Shown one piece after another: positions 9,353 to 17,204 of a DNA stretch of 64,000 bases. Position numbers and translations under genes: made by a program. Every line of letters starts with the position of its first letter. The stretch's first letter is position 1. Under the pieces are notes generated by a model. The model was not told where the DNA came from. It saw only the letters and a list, made by a program, of their open reading frames with translations, and ran no database searches. This stretch comes from Comamonas sp. Its GTDB lineage: Bacteria; Pseudomonadota; Gammaproteobacteria; Burkholderiales; Burkholderiaceae_C. The stretch covers positions 1 through 64,000 of the forward strand of contig NZ_SPEY01000086.1 in assembly GCF_009360615.1 (NCBI RefSeq), written 5' to 3'.

Positions 9353-9401
9353 GCGCGGTTTGTTATCGTGCGCACGTAAGCAACCTGGAGGAGTCTCAGC
9401 C

Positions 9402-9974
9402 ATGGATGACGACGACTTTGATGCCCTGTACCTGGACCTGATGAAAGAGTTCCTGGACACTGCCACACCGCTGCAGTGGCTGGCCGTGGTCACCACCATG
9501 AACTACGACAACGGCAGCGCATTGCCTGACTGGATCAGCAAGCATCCCAAGCTGGAGCCGGCCGTTGCCAAGGCGCTTTATTGGTATCAGCAACCGGGTT
9601 ACTTCCAGCACTATGCCTCGCAGGACAAGGTGCCCAGCATCAACCGTCCGGGATGGGCCCGCATACAGGCGCTGAGCCAACGCTTCGAGCAGGGCAATCT
9701 GGCTCCCGCCACCATCGGCTGGGACCCGGCCAACGATCTGGCGTCCCCCACGGGCAACGAAAAACACCCGGGCTATGACTGGACCAGCGAAGCCGTCAAG
9801 GGCGATGACGCCAGATGGCAGATTCCGGCCATCATGCTGGAGGCCGTTCCTGGCGAGCAACCCGACATCTATGCCTATGTCGACGAGCATGGCTGGGAGG
9901 ACGGCATGCCGCCCCATGTGCAGGAAGAGCTCAATGCCGCCATGGATGGAGACGAAGTCGAGGATGAGGACTAG
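9402..9974 (+). CDS. DUF4274-like protein
   Basis: 190 residues, acidic, soluble, no signal peptide or membrane segment. The stretch TPLQWLAVVTTMNYDNGSALPDWISKHPKLEPAVAKALYW resembles DUF4274, a domain of unknown function. The C-terminus is highly acidic (NAAMDGDEVEDED). The ATG at 9402 has GGAGGAG 8 bases upstream. Not part of an obvious operon: it starts 49 bases after pabC and is followed by about 200 bases of non-coding DNA. Confidence 0.6.
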   Translation: MDDDDFDALYLDLMKEFLDTATPLQWLAVVTTMNYDNGSALPDWISKHPKLEPAVAKALYWYQQPGYFQHYASQDKVPSINRPGWARIQALSQRFEQGNLAPATIGWDPANDLASPTGNEKHPGYDWTSEAVKGDDARWQIPAIMLEAVPGEQPDIYAYVDEHGWEDGMPPHVQEELNAAMDGDEVEDED

Positions 9975-10121
9975 CTGCAGCGCATGCAACGGCGATTGCC
10001 CGTGCTTCGGGTGAACCGGCGGTCGGCGGGGGAGAAAGCCGGATGCGGTTCCGGTCAGCCTTCGGTCGGCGAGCGAAAAAGGTCTTCGGGTATCTTTTGG
10101 CGATACCTTGCGAAGAAAGGC

Positions 10122-10150
10122 TTGGCGTGGGTGAATGAATTTTCTACTAT
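10122..10150 (+). promoter_or_regulatory. Sigma-70-type promoter for the YiaA/B-like gene
   Basis: TTGGCG at 10122-10127 and TACTAT at 10145-10150 are separated by exactly 17 bases, and the gene starts 30 bases beyond the -10. This is the clearest sigma-70-type promoter I saw in the window. Confidence 0.6.
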
Positions 10151-10179
10151 CCGTTCACCACAACTTCCGAGACCCGCTC

Positions 10180-10698
10180 ATGAACTCCCAAGCCATTACC
10201 AGCCACAAGCCATCCTCCGCTTTTGTCGGCGCATCCTGGGCCGCCTTGCTGCTGGGCATCATCGCTTTCATGGCCGGATTGTGGAATGCTGCCATGCAGC
10301 TCAACGAGAAGGGTTTTTACTTTGCGGTGCTGGTGCTGGGTCTGTACTCGGCCATCTCGCTGCAAAAAACCGTGCGCGACAGGCTTGAGGGCGTTGCCGT
10401 GACCGGCATCTACTACGGCATCAGCTGGGTGGCACTGATCATTGCGGTGCTGCTGCTGGGCACCGGACTCTTCAACGCCACGTTGCAGCTCAGCGAAAAA
10501 GGTTTCTATGCCATGGCTTTTGCACTGGCCCTGTTTGGAGCGATTGCCGTGCAGAAGAACACCCGTGACAGCCTGAGCGCCGACGATGCAACCGCAGAGC
10601 GCAAGCGCGGAAAGAGTGAGCGCAGCGGGCCCGCACTGGTGGTGGCCGATCCCGCCAAGTCCGCCGATGTGCCGGAGCCGGTGGCCCACAACCGCTAA
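10180..10698 (+). CDS. YiaA/YiaB-family inner membrane protein
   Basis: 172 residues with two copies of the YiaAB two-helix unit: residues ~17-70 ([19 protein letters not shown] ... [19 protein letters not shown]) and ~80-130 ([19 protein letters not shown] ... [19 protein letters not shown]), i.e. four membrane segments. The C-terminal ~40 residues are hydrophilic and probably cytoplasmic. The ATG at 10180 follows a good promoter. The family has no established biochemical role. Convergent with the DTW-domain gene. Confidence 0.85.
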   Translation: MNSQAITSHKPSSAFVGASWAALLLGIIAFMAGLWNAAMQLNEKGFYFAVLVLGLYSAISLQKTVRDRLEGVAVTGIYYGISWVALIIAVLLLGTGLFNATLQLSEKGFYAMAFALALFGAIAVQKNTRDSLSADDATAERKRGKSERSGPALVVADPAKSADVPEPVAHNR

Positions 10699-10725
10699 GC
10701 CGCAAACCCGCCCGACCGCTGAAGC

Positions 10726-10750
10726 TCAGACGCCCCTCGGGGGCGTCTGA
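10726..10750. terminator. Hairpin overlapping a stop codon
   Basis: An 11-bp perfect stem (TCAGACGCCCC with GGGGCGTCTGA) with a TCG loop. The stop codon of the minus-strand DTW gene (10726-10728) is inside the stem, and the convergent gene ends 27 bases before. No T-run on either side. Confidence 0.65.
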
Positions 10751-11409
10751 TGCCGTTGGCGCAGCTGCAGCTGCAGCGCCACGAACTGCCGGAAGACCTC
10801 CTGCAGCACGGCATGGGCCGCCGCGTCTTCGGGGCGATTCTGCAGCTGTGACAGGGCCAGTGCTGCAGCCTCGAAGCTGGAGAGCTGTCCGGGCAGATGG
10901 GCCTTGCGGATGCGATAGCCGGAGTCCTCCACATCGAGCAGGGGCAGGCGCGGCAGGGCCTGCAGTGCCGGATTGAGATAAAGCATCTTGCGGCTTTTGC
11001 GCCAGGTGCCGTCGATGACCACCAGCCGAAGGTGCTCTGGCGGCTGCGGCCAGGGCAGAGGCAGGGGGCCGGCGGCAGCCAGCCCCAGGGCGGCATCCTG
11101 GCCTGCTGTATTGGGGTAGAGCAGCAGGCTGTGGTGTGGTGCACTATCGATATCGGCCCGGCTGCCCCATCTGCCATGCAGAGCCGCTTCCAGCGCGACG
11201 GCATCGAATTCCTCGCCCACCAACACCCGGCTGTGTGGCAGGCACAGATGCAGCAGATGCCCCGTGCCCTTGGCTTCATGCACCTCCATGGGATGCATGA
11301 GGATCAGTACTTCGACCCGATGAGCGATCGGACGGGCCAGCGCGCAGACGCAGGTGCGCAGCGCCCGGTGACAGCGGGGGCAGCGGGGGCGAGGCTCGGA
11401 TTTGCTCAT
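10726..11409 (-). CDS. DTW-domain protein, probable tRNA-uridine aminocarboxypropyltransferase
   Basis: 227 residues. An N-terminal zinc-knuckle-like CPRCHRALRTCVC (about residues 10-22) precedes the DTW domain; the name-giving motif appears as DGTWRKSRKML near residue 137. Enzymes of this family (TapT/YfiP in E. coli) transfer an aminocarboxypropyl group from S-adenosylmethionine to uridine 47 of tRNA. Its final codons and stop lie within a strong hairpin. The family assignment is good; the tRNA position is inferred from relatives. Confidence 0.82.
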   Translation of the reverse strand: MSKSEPRPRCPRCHRALRTCVCALARPIAHRVEVLILMHPMEVHEAKGTGHLLHLCLPHSRVLVGEEFDAVALEAALHGRWGSRADIDSAPHHSLLLYPNTAGQDAALGLAAAGPLPLPWPQPPEHLRLVVIDGTWRKSRKMLYLNPALQALPRLPLLDVEDSGYRIRKAHLPGQLSSFEAAALALSQLQNRPEDAAAHAVLQEVFRQFVALQLQLRQRHQTPPRGV

Positions 11410-11416
11410 GATTCAG

Positions 11417-11463
11417 GAGCTGCTTGCTCTTTTAGGGTAAGGGGTTGAGGCGATTTTTATCTC
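11417..11463 (+). repeat. Short dispersed element, intergenic copy
   Basis: GGAGCTGCTTGCTCTTTTA followed by GGGTAAGGGGTTGAGGC and GATTTTTAT, just upstream of the DTW gene start. It shares the AGCTG, TAAGG and GAGGC-GATTT blocks with the other copies. AT-richer than its surroundings. Alignment by eye only. Confidence 0.4.
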
Positions 11464-11475
11464 TAACCAAGCCCT

Positions 11476-11510
11476 GAAACAAAAACGCCCGCAAGCAGGA
11501 GCTGCGGGCG
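11476..11510 (-). terminator. Intrinsic terminator after the CHMI-like gene
   Basis: CGCCCGCA (11486-11493) pairs with TGCGGGCG (11503-11510). On the minus strand the stem is followed by TTTTTGTTTC, so it terminates transcription leaving the gene at 11534-11899. Confidence 0.85.
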
Positions 11511-11533
11511 CTCTGGCTTGTGCGGCCGAGGGC

Positions 11534-11899
11534 TTACAGGCGACCCTTGAAGTAGGTGGCCTTGTCCATATCGGACACGTCCACGCTCAGCTGCACCACC
11601 ACGTCGGCAGGCTGGGGCACGAGGCGGCGCAGGACTTCGGCAATGCCGTCCGACATCTGCTTCTTGGCTTCGGTGCTGCGGCCGGCCATCAGCTGCAGGT
11701 GCACGTGGACGAAACCACGCTGGTCGGGCTGGGTGCCGATATAGACCTGGTCCATGTTCAGCCGGGCAATGCGGGCCTTGACATCGGCTTCATCGAGAAC
11801 GGTGGGGTGGGCGCAGACCACGGCATTGATGTCGCGCATGAGTTCGCGCTCGTTCAGGCCGGTCAGGTTGTCGGTGTATTCAATATGCAGATGAGGCAT
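11534..11899 (-). CDS. 5-carboxymethyl-2-hydroxymuconate isomerase-like protein
   Basis: 121 residues, single CHMI/tautomerase-superfamily domain starting with MPHLHIEYTDNL, which places Pro2 as the catalytic general base after Met removal. HpaF-type enzymes isomerise 5-carboxymethyl-2-hydroxymuconate in homoprotocatechuate degradation. No other gene of that pathway is nearby, so the substrate here is uncertain. It lies 38 bases downstream of panD on the same strand, probably co-transcribed, and ends at a strong terminator. Confidence 0.75.
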   Translation of the reverse strand: MPHLHIEYTDNLTGLNERELMRDINAVVCAHPTVLDEADVKARIARLNMDQVYIGTQPDQRGFVHVHLQLMAGRSTEAKKQMSDGIAEVLRRLVPQPADVVVQLSVDVSDMDKATYFKGRL

Positions 11900-11937
11900 G
11901 GATTTCTCTCGCTCGGTGTGGGAGGCAGTAGCCGTTT

Positions 11938-12318
11938 TTACAGCATCTGGGTCGGCACTTTGTGGCGCAGCTCGACCTGTTTGTTGCGCTCGTCCACAAA
12001 GACCAGCTGTGGCTGGTGCTCGGCCACATCGCTTTCATGAACCTGGGCGAAGGCGGCGATGATGAGCAGATCGCCCACGCTGGCCCGGCGGGCGGCCGAG
12101 CCATTGACGGAAATCATGCCCGAGCCGCGCTCGCCCTTGATGGCGTAGGTCACAAAGCGCTCGCCGTTGTCGATATTCCAGATATGGACTTGTTCGTTTT
12201 CAGCAATGTTGGCGGCATCCAGCAGATCCTCGTCGATGGCGCAGGAGCCTTCGTAGTGCAGCTCGCATTGCGTGGTCTTGACGCGGTGGATCTTGGATTT
12301 GAGCAGGGTGCGGAACAT
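11938..12318 (-). CDS. panD: Aspartate 1-decarboxylase
   Basis: 126 residues, normal length. PanD makes beta-alanine from aspartate, supplying the second substrate of PanC. The proenzyme cleaves itself at a Gly-Ser bond; the HYEGSCAID motif puts it at Gly24-Ser25, the canonical place, leaving an N-terminal pyruvoyl group on the larger chain. Other expected residues (Lys9, Tyr22, Arg near 54) fall in the right segments. The ATG at 12318 is chosen because it begins [17 protein letters not shown], the family's conserved start. It heads a two-gene unit with the CHMI-like gene. Confidence 0.97.
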   Translation of the reverse strand: MFRTLLKSKIHRVKTTQCELHYEGSCAIDEDLLDAANIAENEQVHIWNIDNGERFVTYAIKGERGSGMISVNGSAARRASVGDLLIIAAFAQVHESDVAEHQPQLVFVDERNKQVELRHKVPTQML

Positions 12319-12664
12319 GGTTGTCTCTCTGGGGCGCTTTGCGCGTTGCTGAAATGGGCAGGCCTGTGCTTGCGAAAAATCACGCAAGTCTAAATGCGAT
12401 CGGCAAAACCCATGTAGTTCATTGAGGGCATTGACAAGAGAATGCCGTGCTGCGGATGGCCGAGGCGGGGGACTCTGCACAGGGTCTCTGCAGGAGCATG
12501 CAGCGATTGTGTGGGGGATTGTTGTTCTGTTGCAAATTTAAGGGTTGTAACTAATGTTTCATTTTCACTTTGTTTAATGACTTCAGTCCCGGACGGGGCC
12601 CGTCCAAGGCAGGCCGTAGTCGCACTGCATGGGCTTTCTCATTTCGACAAACACAGTGAACAGC
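12319..12664. promoter_or_regulatory. Divergent intergenic region, panD and porin
   Basis: 346 bases without a gene. The porin side is AT-rich from about 12515. TTGCAA at 12531 and TAATGT 16 bases further could serve as the porin promoter, though the fit is modest. A TTGACA at 12431 has no convincing -10. The long untranslated stretch before the porin would suit control by a regulator or small RNA, but no specific site was recognised. Confidence 0.35.
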
Positions 12665-13693
12665 ATGAAACGAACTCTTCTCGCCCTGGCCGCCCTGACC
12701 GCCTCGGCCGGTGCCCTGGCCCAATCCAGCGTGACTGTCTTCGGCGTAGCCGACGTCTCGGTGGCCCATATCTCCACCACCGGCAAAAGCGTTTCCGGCC
12801 TGGCCAACGGCGGCAACTCCAGTAGCCGTCTGGGCTTTCGCGGCGTGGAAGACCTGGGTGGCGGCCTGAAGGCCGATTTCTGGCTCGAAGGCAGCCTGAG
12901 CGTGGACGACGGTACGGCTTCGGGCTTCAAGTTCGATCGCCGCTCCACCGTCAGCCTGCTGGGCAATTTCGGTGAGGTGCGCCTGGGTCGCGACAAGACC
13001 CCTGCCTACCAGAATCTGGAAACCTTTCACGCCTTTGGCGACACCGGCATGGGCGCCATCAACGGCCATAACCTGATCAGCGGCTCGGCAACAGGCACCT
13101 CCGAAGGTTCCAACCCCAAGCGCAACTCCAACGCCATCAGCTATCTCCTGCCCAAGCTGGACGGCGTCTACGGCCAGCTGACCCACAGCTTTGGCGAGCA
13201 GGCCGACGACCACAGCCTGGCCAGCTCCACCGGCCTGCGTCTGGGCTATGCCAACGGTCCGCTGAACGTGGCGGCGGCCTACGGCATTGCGCGCGGCGGC
13301 ACCGCAGCCGTCGGCGTGGACTACAAGACCATGAATCTGGGCGCGTCCTACAACTTCGGCGTCGTCACTCCCCTGCTGCTGATCGCTTCCGATCGCGGCA
13401 ACGGCAAGCGTGTCGATCTGTACAGCCTGGGCGTGAAGATGCCCCTGGGCGCAGGCGAGTTGCGTGCGGCCTATACCTGGTACAAGGACAAGAAGCAAAG
13501 CGATGCGGACTCCCAGCGCCTGGCCCTGGGCTATGGCTACAAGCTGTCCAAGCGCACCGAAATCTATGCGGCCGTGGCACGCATGAGCAATGACGACAAG
13601 GCTTCCCGCAAGCTGGGTTCGTCGCTGAGCCCTACACCCGCTGTGGGCAAGAGCCTGACGGGTTACGAGATCGGCCTGCGCCATAATTTCTAA
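12665..13693 (+). CDS. Gram-negative porin, Omp32-like
   Basis: 342 residues. A Sec signal peptide (MKRTLLALAALTASAGALAQ) precedes a 16-strand-type porin beta barrel: it opens SSVTVFGVADVSVAHIS, contains the family's NSSSRLGFRGVEDLGGGLKA and the RRSTVSLLGNFGEVRLGRD segment, and ends in GYEIGLRHNF with the C-terminal Phe that BamA recognises. Comamonas and Delftia Omp32 are anion-selective trimeric porins of about this length. The ATG at 12665 marks the signal-peptide start. Followed by a strong terminator. Confidence 0.92.
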   Translation: MKRTLLALAALTASAGALAQSSVTVFGVADVSVAHISTTGKSVSGLANGGNSSSRLGFRGVEDLGGGLKADFWLEGSLSVDDGTASGFKFDRRSTVSLLGNFGEVRLGRDKTPAYQNLETFHAFGDTGMGAINGHNLISGSATGTSEGSNPKRNSNAISYLLPKLDGVYGQLTHSFGEQADDHSLASSTGLRLGYANGPLNVAAAYGIARGGTAAVGVDYKTMNLGASYNFGVVTPLLLIASDRGNGKRVDLYSLGVKMPLGAGELRAAYTWYKDKKQSDADSQRLALGYGYKLSKRTEIYAAVARMSNDDKASRKLGSSLSPTPAVGKSLTGYEIGLRHNF

Positions 13694-13798
13694 GCGCATG
13701 GGCAGCCCAGACTTGCGGCGTCGGCCACGCTGTGCTGCCTGATGATCTTGCCGAGTGAGGCCTCCTGGTGGGGAAGCCGTCTGACTCTCAGCAAGCTG

Positions 13799-13825
13799 GC
13801 CCCGCATCGGCGGGGCCTTTTTTTG
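13799..13825 (+). terminator. Intrinsic terminator after porin gene
   Basis: GGCCCCGC pairs with GCGGGGCC over an ATCG loop, followed by seven T (13819-13825). It lies 105 bases beyond the porin stop and 20 bases from the convergent queD stop. Confidence 0.9.
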
Positions 13826-13845
13826 TGGTGGCTGTGCGGCTGTCT

Positions 13846-14211
13846 TCAGGACAGGTCGAGCACGCAGCCGTCGCCGATGCTGTCGCGCCAGACACGGATG
13901 CGGCTGGGCGCGGGTTGAAGGTCGGCCAGGGCGTTGGCGATGAAGAGACAGAGGTTTTCGAGCGTGGGCTTGCCCAGGCCCGGCACTTCATCGAGAAAGT
14001 GATGGTCGAGCTGATCGCGAAGCCGCTCCAGGCGCGTGCGCAGGTGGCCGAGGTCGATGACCATGCCGTTGTCGGGATTGCGCGGGCCGGTCACGCTGAC
14101 TTCCGCCCAATAGGTGTGGCCGTGAATGCGGCGGCTGCTCTCGGTCTCGATGGCGCGCTCCAGGGTGTGGGCGGCATCGAAGAAAAATCGCTGGTGAACG
14201 GTGAACTGCAT
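13846..14211 (-). CDS. queD: 6-carboxy-5,6,7,8-tetrahydropterin synthase
   Basis: 121 residues, PTPS/QueD fold. Zinc ligands are visible as the His in FDAAHTL and the pair in RRIHGHTYWAEV; GMVIDLGHLR and LDHHFLDE carry catalytic-site residues, and PTLENLCLFIANAL is the family's PT(S/L)EN motif. QueD makes 6-carboxytetrahydropterin, the second step to the 7-deazaguanine base of queuosine. The next gene upstream on the same strand is queE, which uses its product; 154 bases with a repeat copy separate them. Confidence 0.95.
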   Translation of the reverse strand: MQFTVHQRFFFDAAHTLERAIETESSRRIHGHTYWAEVSVTGPRNPDNGMVIDLGHLRTRLERLRDQLDHHFLDEVPGLGKPTLENLCLFIANALADLQPAPSRIRVWRDSIGDGCVLDLS

Positions 14212-14269
14212 AAACGTTACTTCTGGCTTTGCCCATGCAACCGGCGTGCACCAACGCCAGTGGCAGCAA

Positions 14270-14365
14270 GCAAGGGCCGGGGCCGGTCGCGCCGCCCCGC
14301 AGCGAGGCTGATGTTGCCCTTCTGCGTTGCGAAAGAGAGGGCAGGCGCGAAGCGACTCAGGGGGG
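14270..14365 (-). repeat. GC-rich stop-codon-abutting repeat, copy 1 (after queE)
   Basis: On the plus strand it begins GCAAGGGCCGGGGCC, contains CGCCGCCCCGCAGCGAGGC and ends GGCGCGAAGCGACTCAGGGG directly at the queE stop codon (14366). Same element and same orientation relative to the preceding gene as copies at 19216, 22518, 24974 and 35816. The central part of this copy is the most divergent. Confidence 0.8.
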
Positions 14366-15004
14366 TCATCTGATTCCGGTGAGCTTGTGGGTTTGCAGGC
14401 TCAGGCGCCAGGCAGGGCGCTGCATGCATTGCGCAATACAGGCGGCAATGTTGCTGTCCTGCAGGGCATTGTCCATGGGCTGCAGAAAATAGTGCCGGAA
14501 CTCGGTGCTGGCTTCAATGGCAGCCAGATCGAATGTCGGCTGAGGCCAGACCAGCTTGAGCTCCTGGCCGCTGCGCTGAATCCAGTCGGCGCCAGCCTTG
14601 GGGCTGATGCACAGCCAGTCTATGCCCTCGGGTGCGGCCACCGTGCCGTTGCTTTCCACCGAAATACGAAAACCGCGCGCATGCAGGGCCGCGATCAGGG
14701 CCTGGTCGACCTGCAGCAAAGGTTCGCCGCCCGTCAGCACCACCATGCGGTGTCGGCGGTCGTCGGCTGGCCACAGGCTCAGAATGCGCTCGGCCAGCGC
14801 GTCGGCGGTGGCGAACTTGCCACCCAGGGTGCCGTCCGTGCCGACAAAATCGGTATCGCAGAACTGGCAGATGGCATGGGAACGGTCCTGTTCACGGCCC
14901 GTCCACAGATTGCAGCCCGCAAAGCGGCAGAAGACGGCAGGCATGCCGGCCTGGCCGCCTTCGCCCTGCAAGGTGTAGAAAATTTCTTTGACGCTGTATG
15001 TCAT
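14366..15004 (-). CDS. queE: 7-carboxy-7-deazaguanine synthase
   Basis: 212 residues, radical SAM enzyme that rearranges 6-carboxytetrahydropterin to 7-carboxy-7-deazaguanine in queuosine biosynthesis. It opens YSVKEIFYTLQGEGGQAG, typical of QueE. The [4Fe-4S] ligands form CX14CX2C (FAGC then CQFCDTDF) rather than the usual CX3CX2C; this variant is established for Burkholderia QueE, so the gene is intact. VVLTGGEPLLQ is the SAM-binding GGE region. Co-oriented with queD, which acts before it. Confidence 0.95.
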   Translation of the reverse strand: MTYSVKEIFYTLQGEGGQAGMPAVFCRFAGCNLWTGREQDRSHAICQFCDTDFVGTDGTLGGKFATADALAERILSLWPADDRRHRMVVLTGGEPLLQVDQALIAALHARGFRISVESNGTVAAPEGIDWLCISPKAGADWIQRSGQELKLVWPQPTFDLAAIEASTEFRHYFLQPMDNALQDSNIAACIAQCMQRPAWRLSLQTHKLTGIR

Positions 15005-15113
15005 GTCGAATGTGTCGCGTCAAGGCGCGGCGGAACAAGGGGCGGCTGCGCAGCAGCCCGGTATGAGAATGTAAGCCCTTGCTGAACTTCTCGTGGGCCA
15101 TAGGGTTACAGGG

Positions 15114-15130
15114 CGCCTGCCTTGCAGGCG
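15114..15130. terminator. Hairpin after scpA
   Basis: CGCCTGC pairs with GCAGGCG over a CTT loop, 11 bases beyond the scpA stop codon. No T-run on the minus strand. A plausible 3'-end hairpin. Confidence 0.45.
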
Positions 15131-15140
15131 GCCGCAGGCC

Positions 15141-15998
15141 TTACACAGGGGTGTAGGCCAGGCGCACATAAATGGGCGCGTAGGCTTCGGCCTGGGTGAT
15201 CTCGATCAGCGTTTCCTTGGCCAGCTCCAGCATGGCGATGAAGGTCACGACCAGCACGGTCGAGCCTTTTTCCGGATCGAAGATGCGCTCGAACTCCACG
15301 AACCGCTGGCCCTGCAGCTGTTTGAGGATCTGGCTCATGTACTCGCGCACCGACAGTTCTTCCCGCGTGATCTTGTGGCTCTGCACCAGCTTGGCACGCT
15401 TGAGGATGTCGCGCCAGGCGGCCTGCAGCTCGCTGATCTCGACATCCGGAAAGCGCGGTTGCAGGCTTTGCTCGATGTAGACCGTGGCCTTGAGAAAGTC
15501 ACGCCCGTAGGTTGGCAGCTGTCCCAGCTGCTGTGCGGCCAGCTTCATCTGCTCGTATTCGAGCAGGCGGCGCACCAGTTCGGCACGCGGATCCTCGGCC
15601 TCCTCGCCGTCCTCCTGCTTCTTGGGCGGCAGCAGCATGCGCGACTTGATCTCGATGAGCATGGCTGCCATCAGCAGATACTCGGCTGCCAGCTCCAGAT
15701 TGCGGCTGCGAACCTCATCCACGTAGGCCATGTACTGCCGCGTCACGTCCAGCATGGGGATGTCGAGGATGTTGAAGTTCTGCTTGCGGATCAGATAGAG
15801 CAGCAAGTCCAGCGGGCCTTCAAAGGCTTCGAGAAAGACCTCCAGCGCATCGGGCGGGATATAGAGATCCTGGGGCAGCGCAAACAGCGGCTCGCCGTAC
15901 AGGCGTGCCAGGGCTACCTGATCGACGACCGAGGGCGAGGGGTCAGGCGCGTCCGGGTGCTGGCCCGGCAACAGGGTCTGTGCTTCAGCCTCGCTCAT
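15141..15998 (-). CDS. scpA: Segregation and condensation protein A
   Basis: 285 residues. The kleisin subunit of the Smc-ScpAB condensin, which organises and segregates the chromosome. FEGPLDLLLYLIRKQNFNILDIP (about residues 59-81) is the diagnostic N-terminal Smc-binding part, followed by AAEYLLMAAMLIEIKSRMLLPP; a winged-helix segment at the C-terminus ends LAYTPV. About 55 extra residues precede the core, which is common in betaproteobacteria. It follows the DUF3460 gene on the same strand with a 70-base gap. scpB is not in the window. Confidence 0.95.
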   Translation of the reverse strand: MSEAEAQTLLPGQHPDAPDPSPSVVDQVALARLYGEPLFALPQDLYIPPDALEVFLEAFEGPLDLLLYLIRKQNFNILDIPMLDVTRQYMAYVDEVRSRNLELAAEYLLMAAMLIEIKSRMLLPPKKQEDGEEAEDPRAELVRRLLEYEQMKLAAQQLGQLPTYGRDFLKATVYIEQSLQPRFPDVEISELQAAWRDILKRAKLVQSHKITREELSVREYMSQILKQLQGQRFVEFERIFDPEKGSTVLVVTFIAMLELAKETLIEITQAEAYAPIYVRLAYTPV

Positions 15999-16068
15999 GG
16001 TCTGCGATGGATTGCAGAGCTGAGCGCGCTCGGTGGGTAAGCGCTGGAGGCTGATTTCATCGATGAGA

Positions 16069-16275
16069 TCAGGAGTGGTTGGTCTGGTAAACGTAGGGCT
16101 TTTGCTCCACGCGGCCGGCGCGCAGATCTTCCCAGACTTCGTAGTTCACATCCTTGTCCCACAGCAGGGCGCGGCCGGCTTGCTGCTGCTTGTCCAGCTC
16201 GGGCTTTTGCTGCTTGAGTTCGTTGATGAAATTGGTGGTGTCGGAACGGTAGTCGGGGCGGCGGAAGAAAGACAT
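16069..16275 (-). CDS. DUF3460 family small protein
   Basis: 68 residues. The sequence MSFFRRPDYRSDTTNFINEL with a later LWDKD and EDLRAGRVEQKPYVYQ is typical of DUF3460, a betaproteobacterial family of unknown function that is often encoded just before scpA, as here. No signal peptide or membrane segment. The ATG at 16275 is preceded on its strand by a GAGAGG-like site. Confidence 0.85.
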   Translation of the reverse strand: MSFFRRPDYRSDTTNFINELKQQKPELDKQQQAGRALLWDKDVNYEVWEDLRAGRVEQKPYVYQTNHS

Positions 16276-16342
16276 ATGTGTAAAACCTCTCAGATCAGCG
16301 GATTTTAGCCCGTCGCGGGCGCCGGGACCGCTGCGGGCTATT
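16276..16342. other. Gap between DUF3460 start and the 297-bp element
   Basis: 67 bases of non-coding DNA. Promoter elements for the DUF3460-scpA unit must lie here or inside the adjoining repeat element. Nothing specific was recognised. Confidence 0.3.
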
Positions 16343-16639
16343 AGAACGTGCTTGCGATCTCCTCGCGCCGCGACAAAGGCTTTGCGGGATGGGATGCAAG
16401 GGGGCGGCCCCCCGCGCGCGATACCGCAGCAATAGCTCTGCTATTGCGAGGATTCGCAACGCCGCAGACCGCCCCTGACCGGGCGTTTGCAAAGACACTG
16501 TCCCGCAGGGTTGGAGCGAAATCGGACGATTTCCGCACGCTGTCTCTTGCTTGCACCCCGGTGCAAGCGCCGAGTCATCCCTTCGAACTCATCCCGATTG
16601 CGCTCCAACGCGGCTGCGTAGAGATCGCAAGCACGTTCT
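16343..16639 (+). mobile_element. 297-bp MITE-like element, copy 1
   Basis: Non-coding DNA bounded by 19-bp perfect terminal inverted repeats: AGAACGTGCTTGCGATCTC at the left and its exact reverse complement at the right. The interior has several hairpins, including CAATAG-CTCTG-CTATTG, GAAATCG-GA-CGATTTC and CTTGCACC-CC-GGTGCAAG. A second, inverted and diverged copy lies at 59729-60018. The right end touches the stop codon of the minus-strand gene at 16641. No convincing target-site duplication and no transposase gene were seen. Confidence 0.75.
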
Positions 16640-16640
16640 C

Positions 16641-17099
16641 TTATAGATCCTTGAGACAGATCTGCGCGAACTCCTTGCAGTCGTCCGAGGCCAGGGGCGA
16701 ATCGACGATCTTGCGCAGCACGGCGGCAAATTCGGCGGCTCCGACCGGGTTCGGGTCATTGCGCTGGAAGTCCTCGTCCACGCGCATGGTGCGATCCAGC
16801 CAGCCTATCACCTGAACGCTGGGTTGACGCTCCAGCGATGCCAGCAAGGCGGGGGTGTAGGCGGCCATGGGGTGTTCCTCGATCAGGCTGCCGAACGGGC
16901 CAGGGCCGCCATAGTCCAGCTCGGGATAGCGTTCGATCAGTGCCAGGATATGGGGCAGCACCTGCTCCAGGGGGGCGTCCTGCAGCGTCTCCAGATGCTC
17001 GTAGACAGGGTCGATGATCAGCCATTTGTCCTGCTGATCCCGGGCAGCCTGTGCCGCGCTGCTGAATTGGGAAAACAGTTGTTCTAGGGTTGTGCTCAC
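16641..17099 (-). CDS. Hypothetical protein
   Basis: 152 residues from the chosen GTG at 17099, which has GGAG 9 bases upstream; a TTG at 17132 is also possible. Not recognised. The protein is soluble and mostly helical, with two likely armadillo-like parts (TLEQLFSQFSSAAQAARDQQ and LEQVLPHILALIERYPELDYG, then AYTPALLASLERQPSVQVIGWLDR). The length and the YPELDYGGPGPFGSLIEEHP segment resemble small immunity-like proteins, but no toxin gene is nearby, so I assign no function. Its stop codon abuts the 297-bp repeat element. Confidence 0.65.
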   Translation of the reverse strand: MSTTLEQLFSQFSSAAQAARDQQDKWLIIDPVYEHLETLQDAPLEQVLPHILALIERYPELDYGGPGPFGSLIEEHPMAAYTPALLASLERQPSVQVIGWLDRTMRVDEDFQRNDPNPVGAAEFAAVLRKIVDSPLASDDCKEFAQICLKDL

Positions 17100-17204
17100 T
17101 GGGGATGGCTCCGTTGTGACAAGCGTTTGCAAAAGTGGCGCGCTTGCGCGGGTGGCTTGCTGTCAGAATTCACATTCTGTCAGGCAAGCATTGTGATTCA
17201 AGCC

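Noticed and set aside
14366-15004. QueE as a pseudogene because of its unusual Cys spacing
   Set aside because: CX14CX2C is an established QueE variant in Burkholderiales; the rest of the protein is intact.
16343-16639. Small open frames inside the 297-bp element
   Set aside because: The frames are not conserved in the second copy, while hairpins and ends are, so the element is treated as non-coding.
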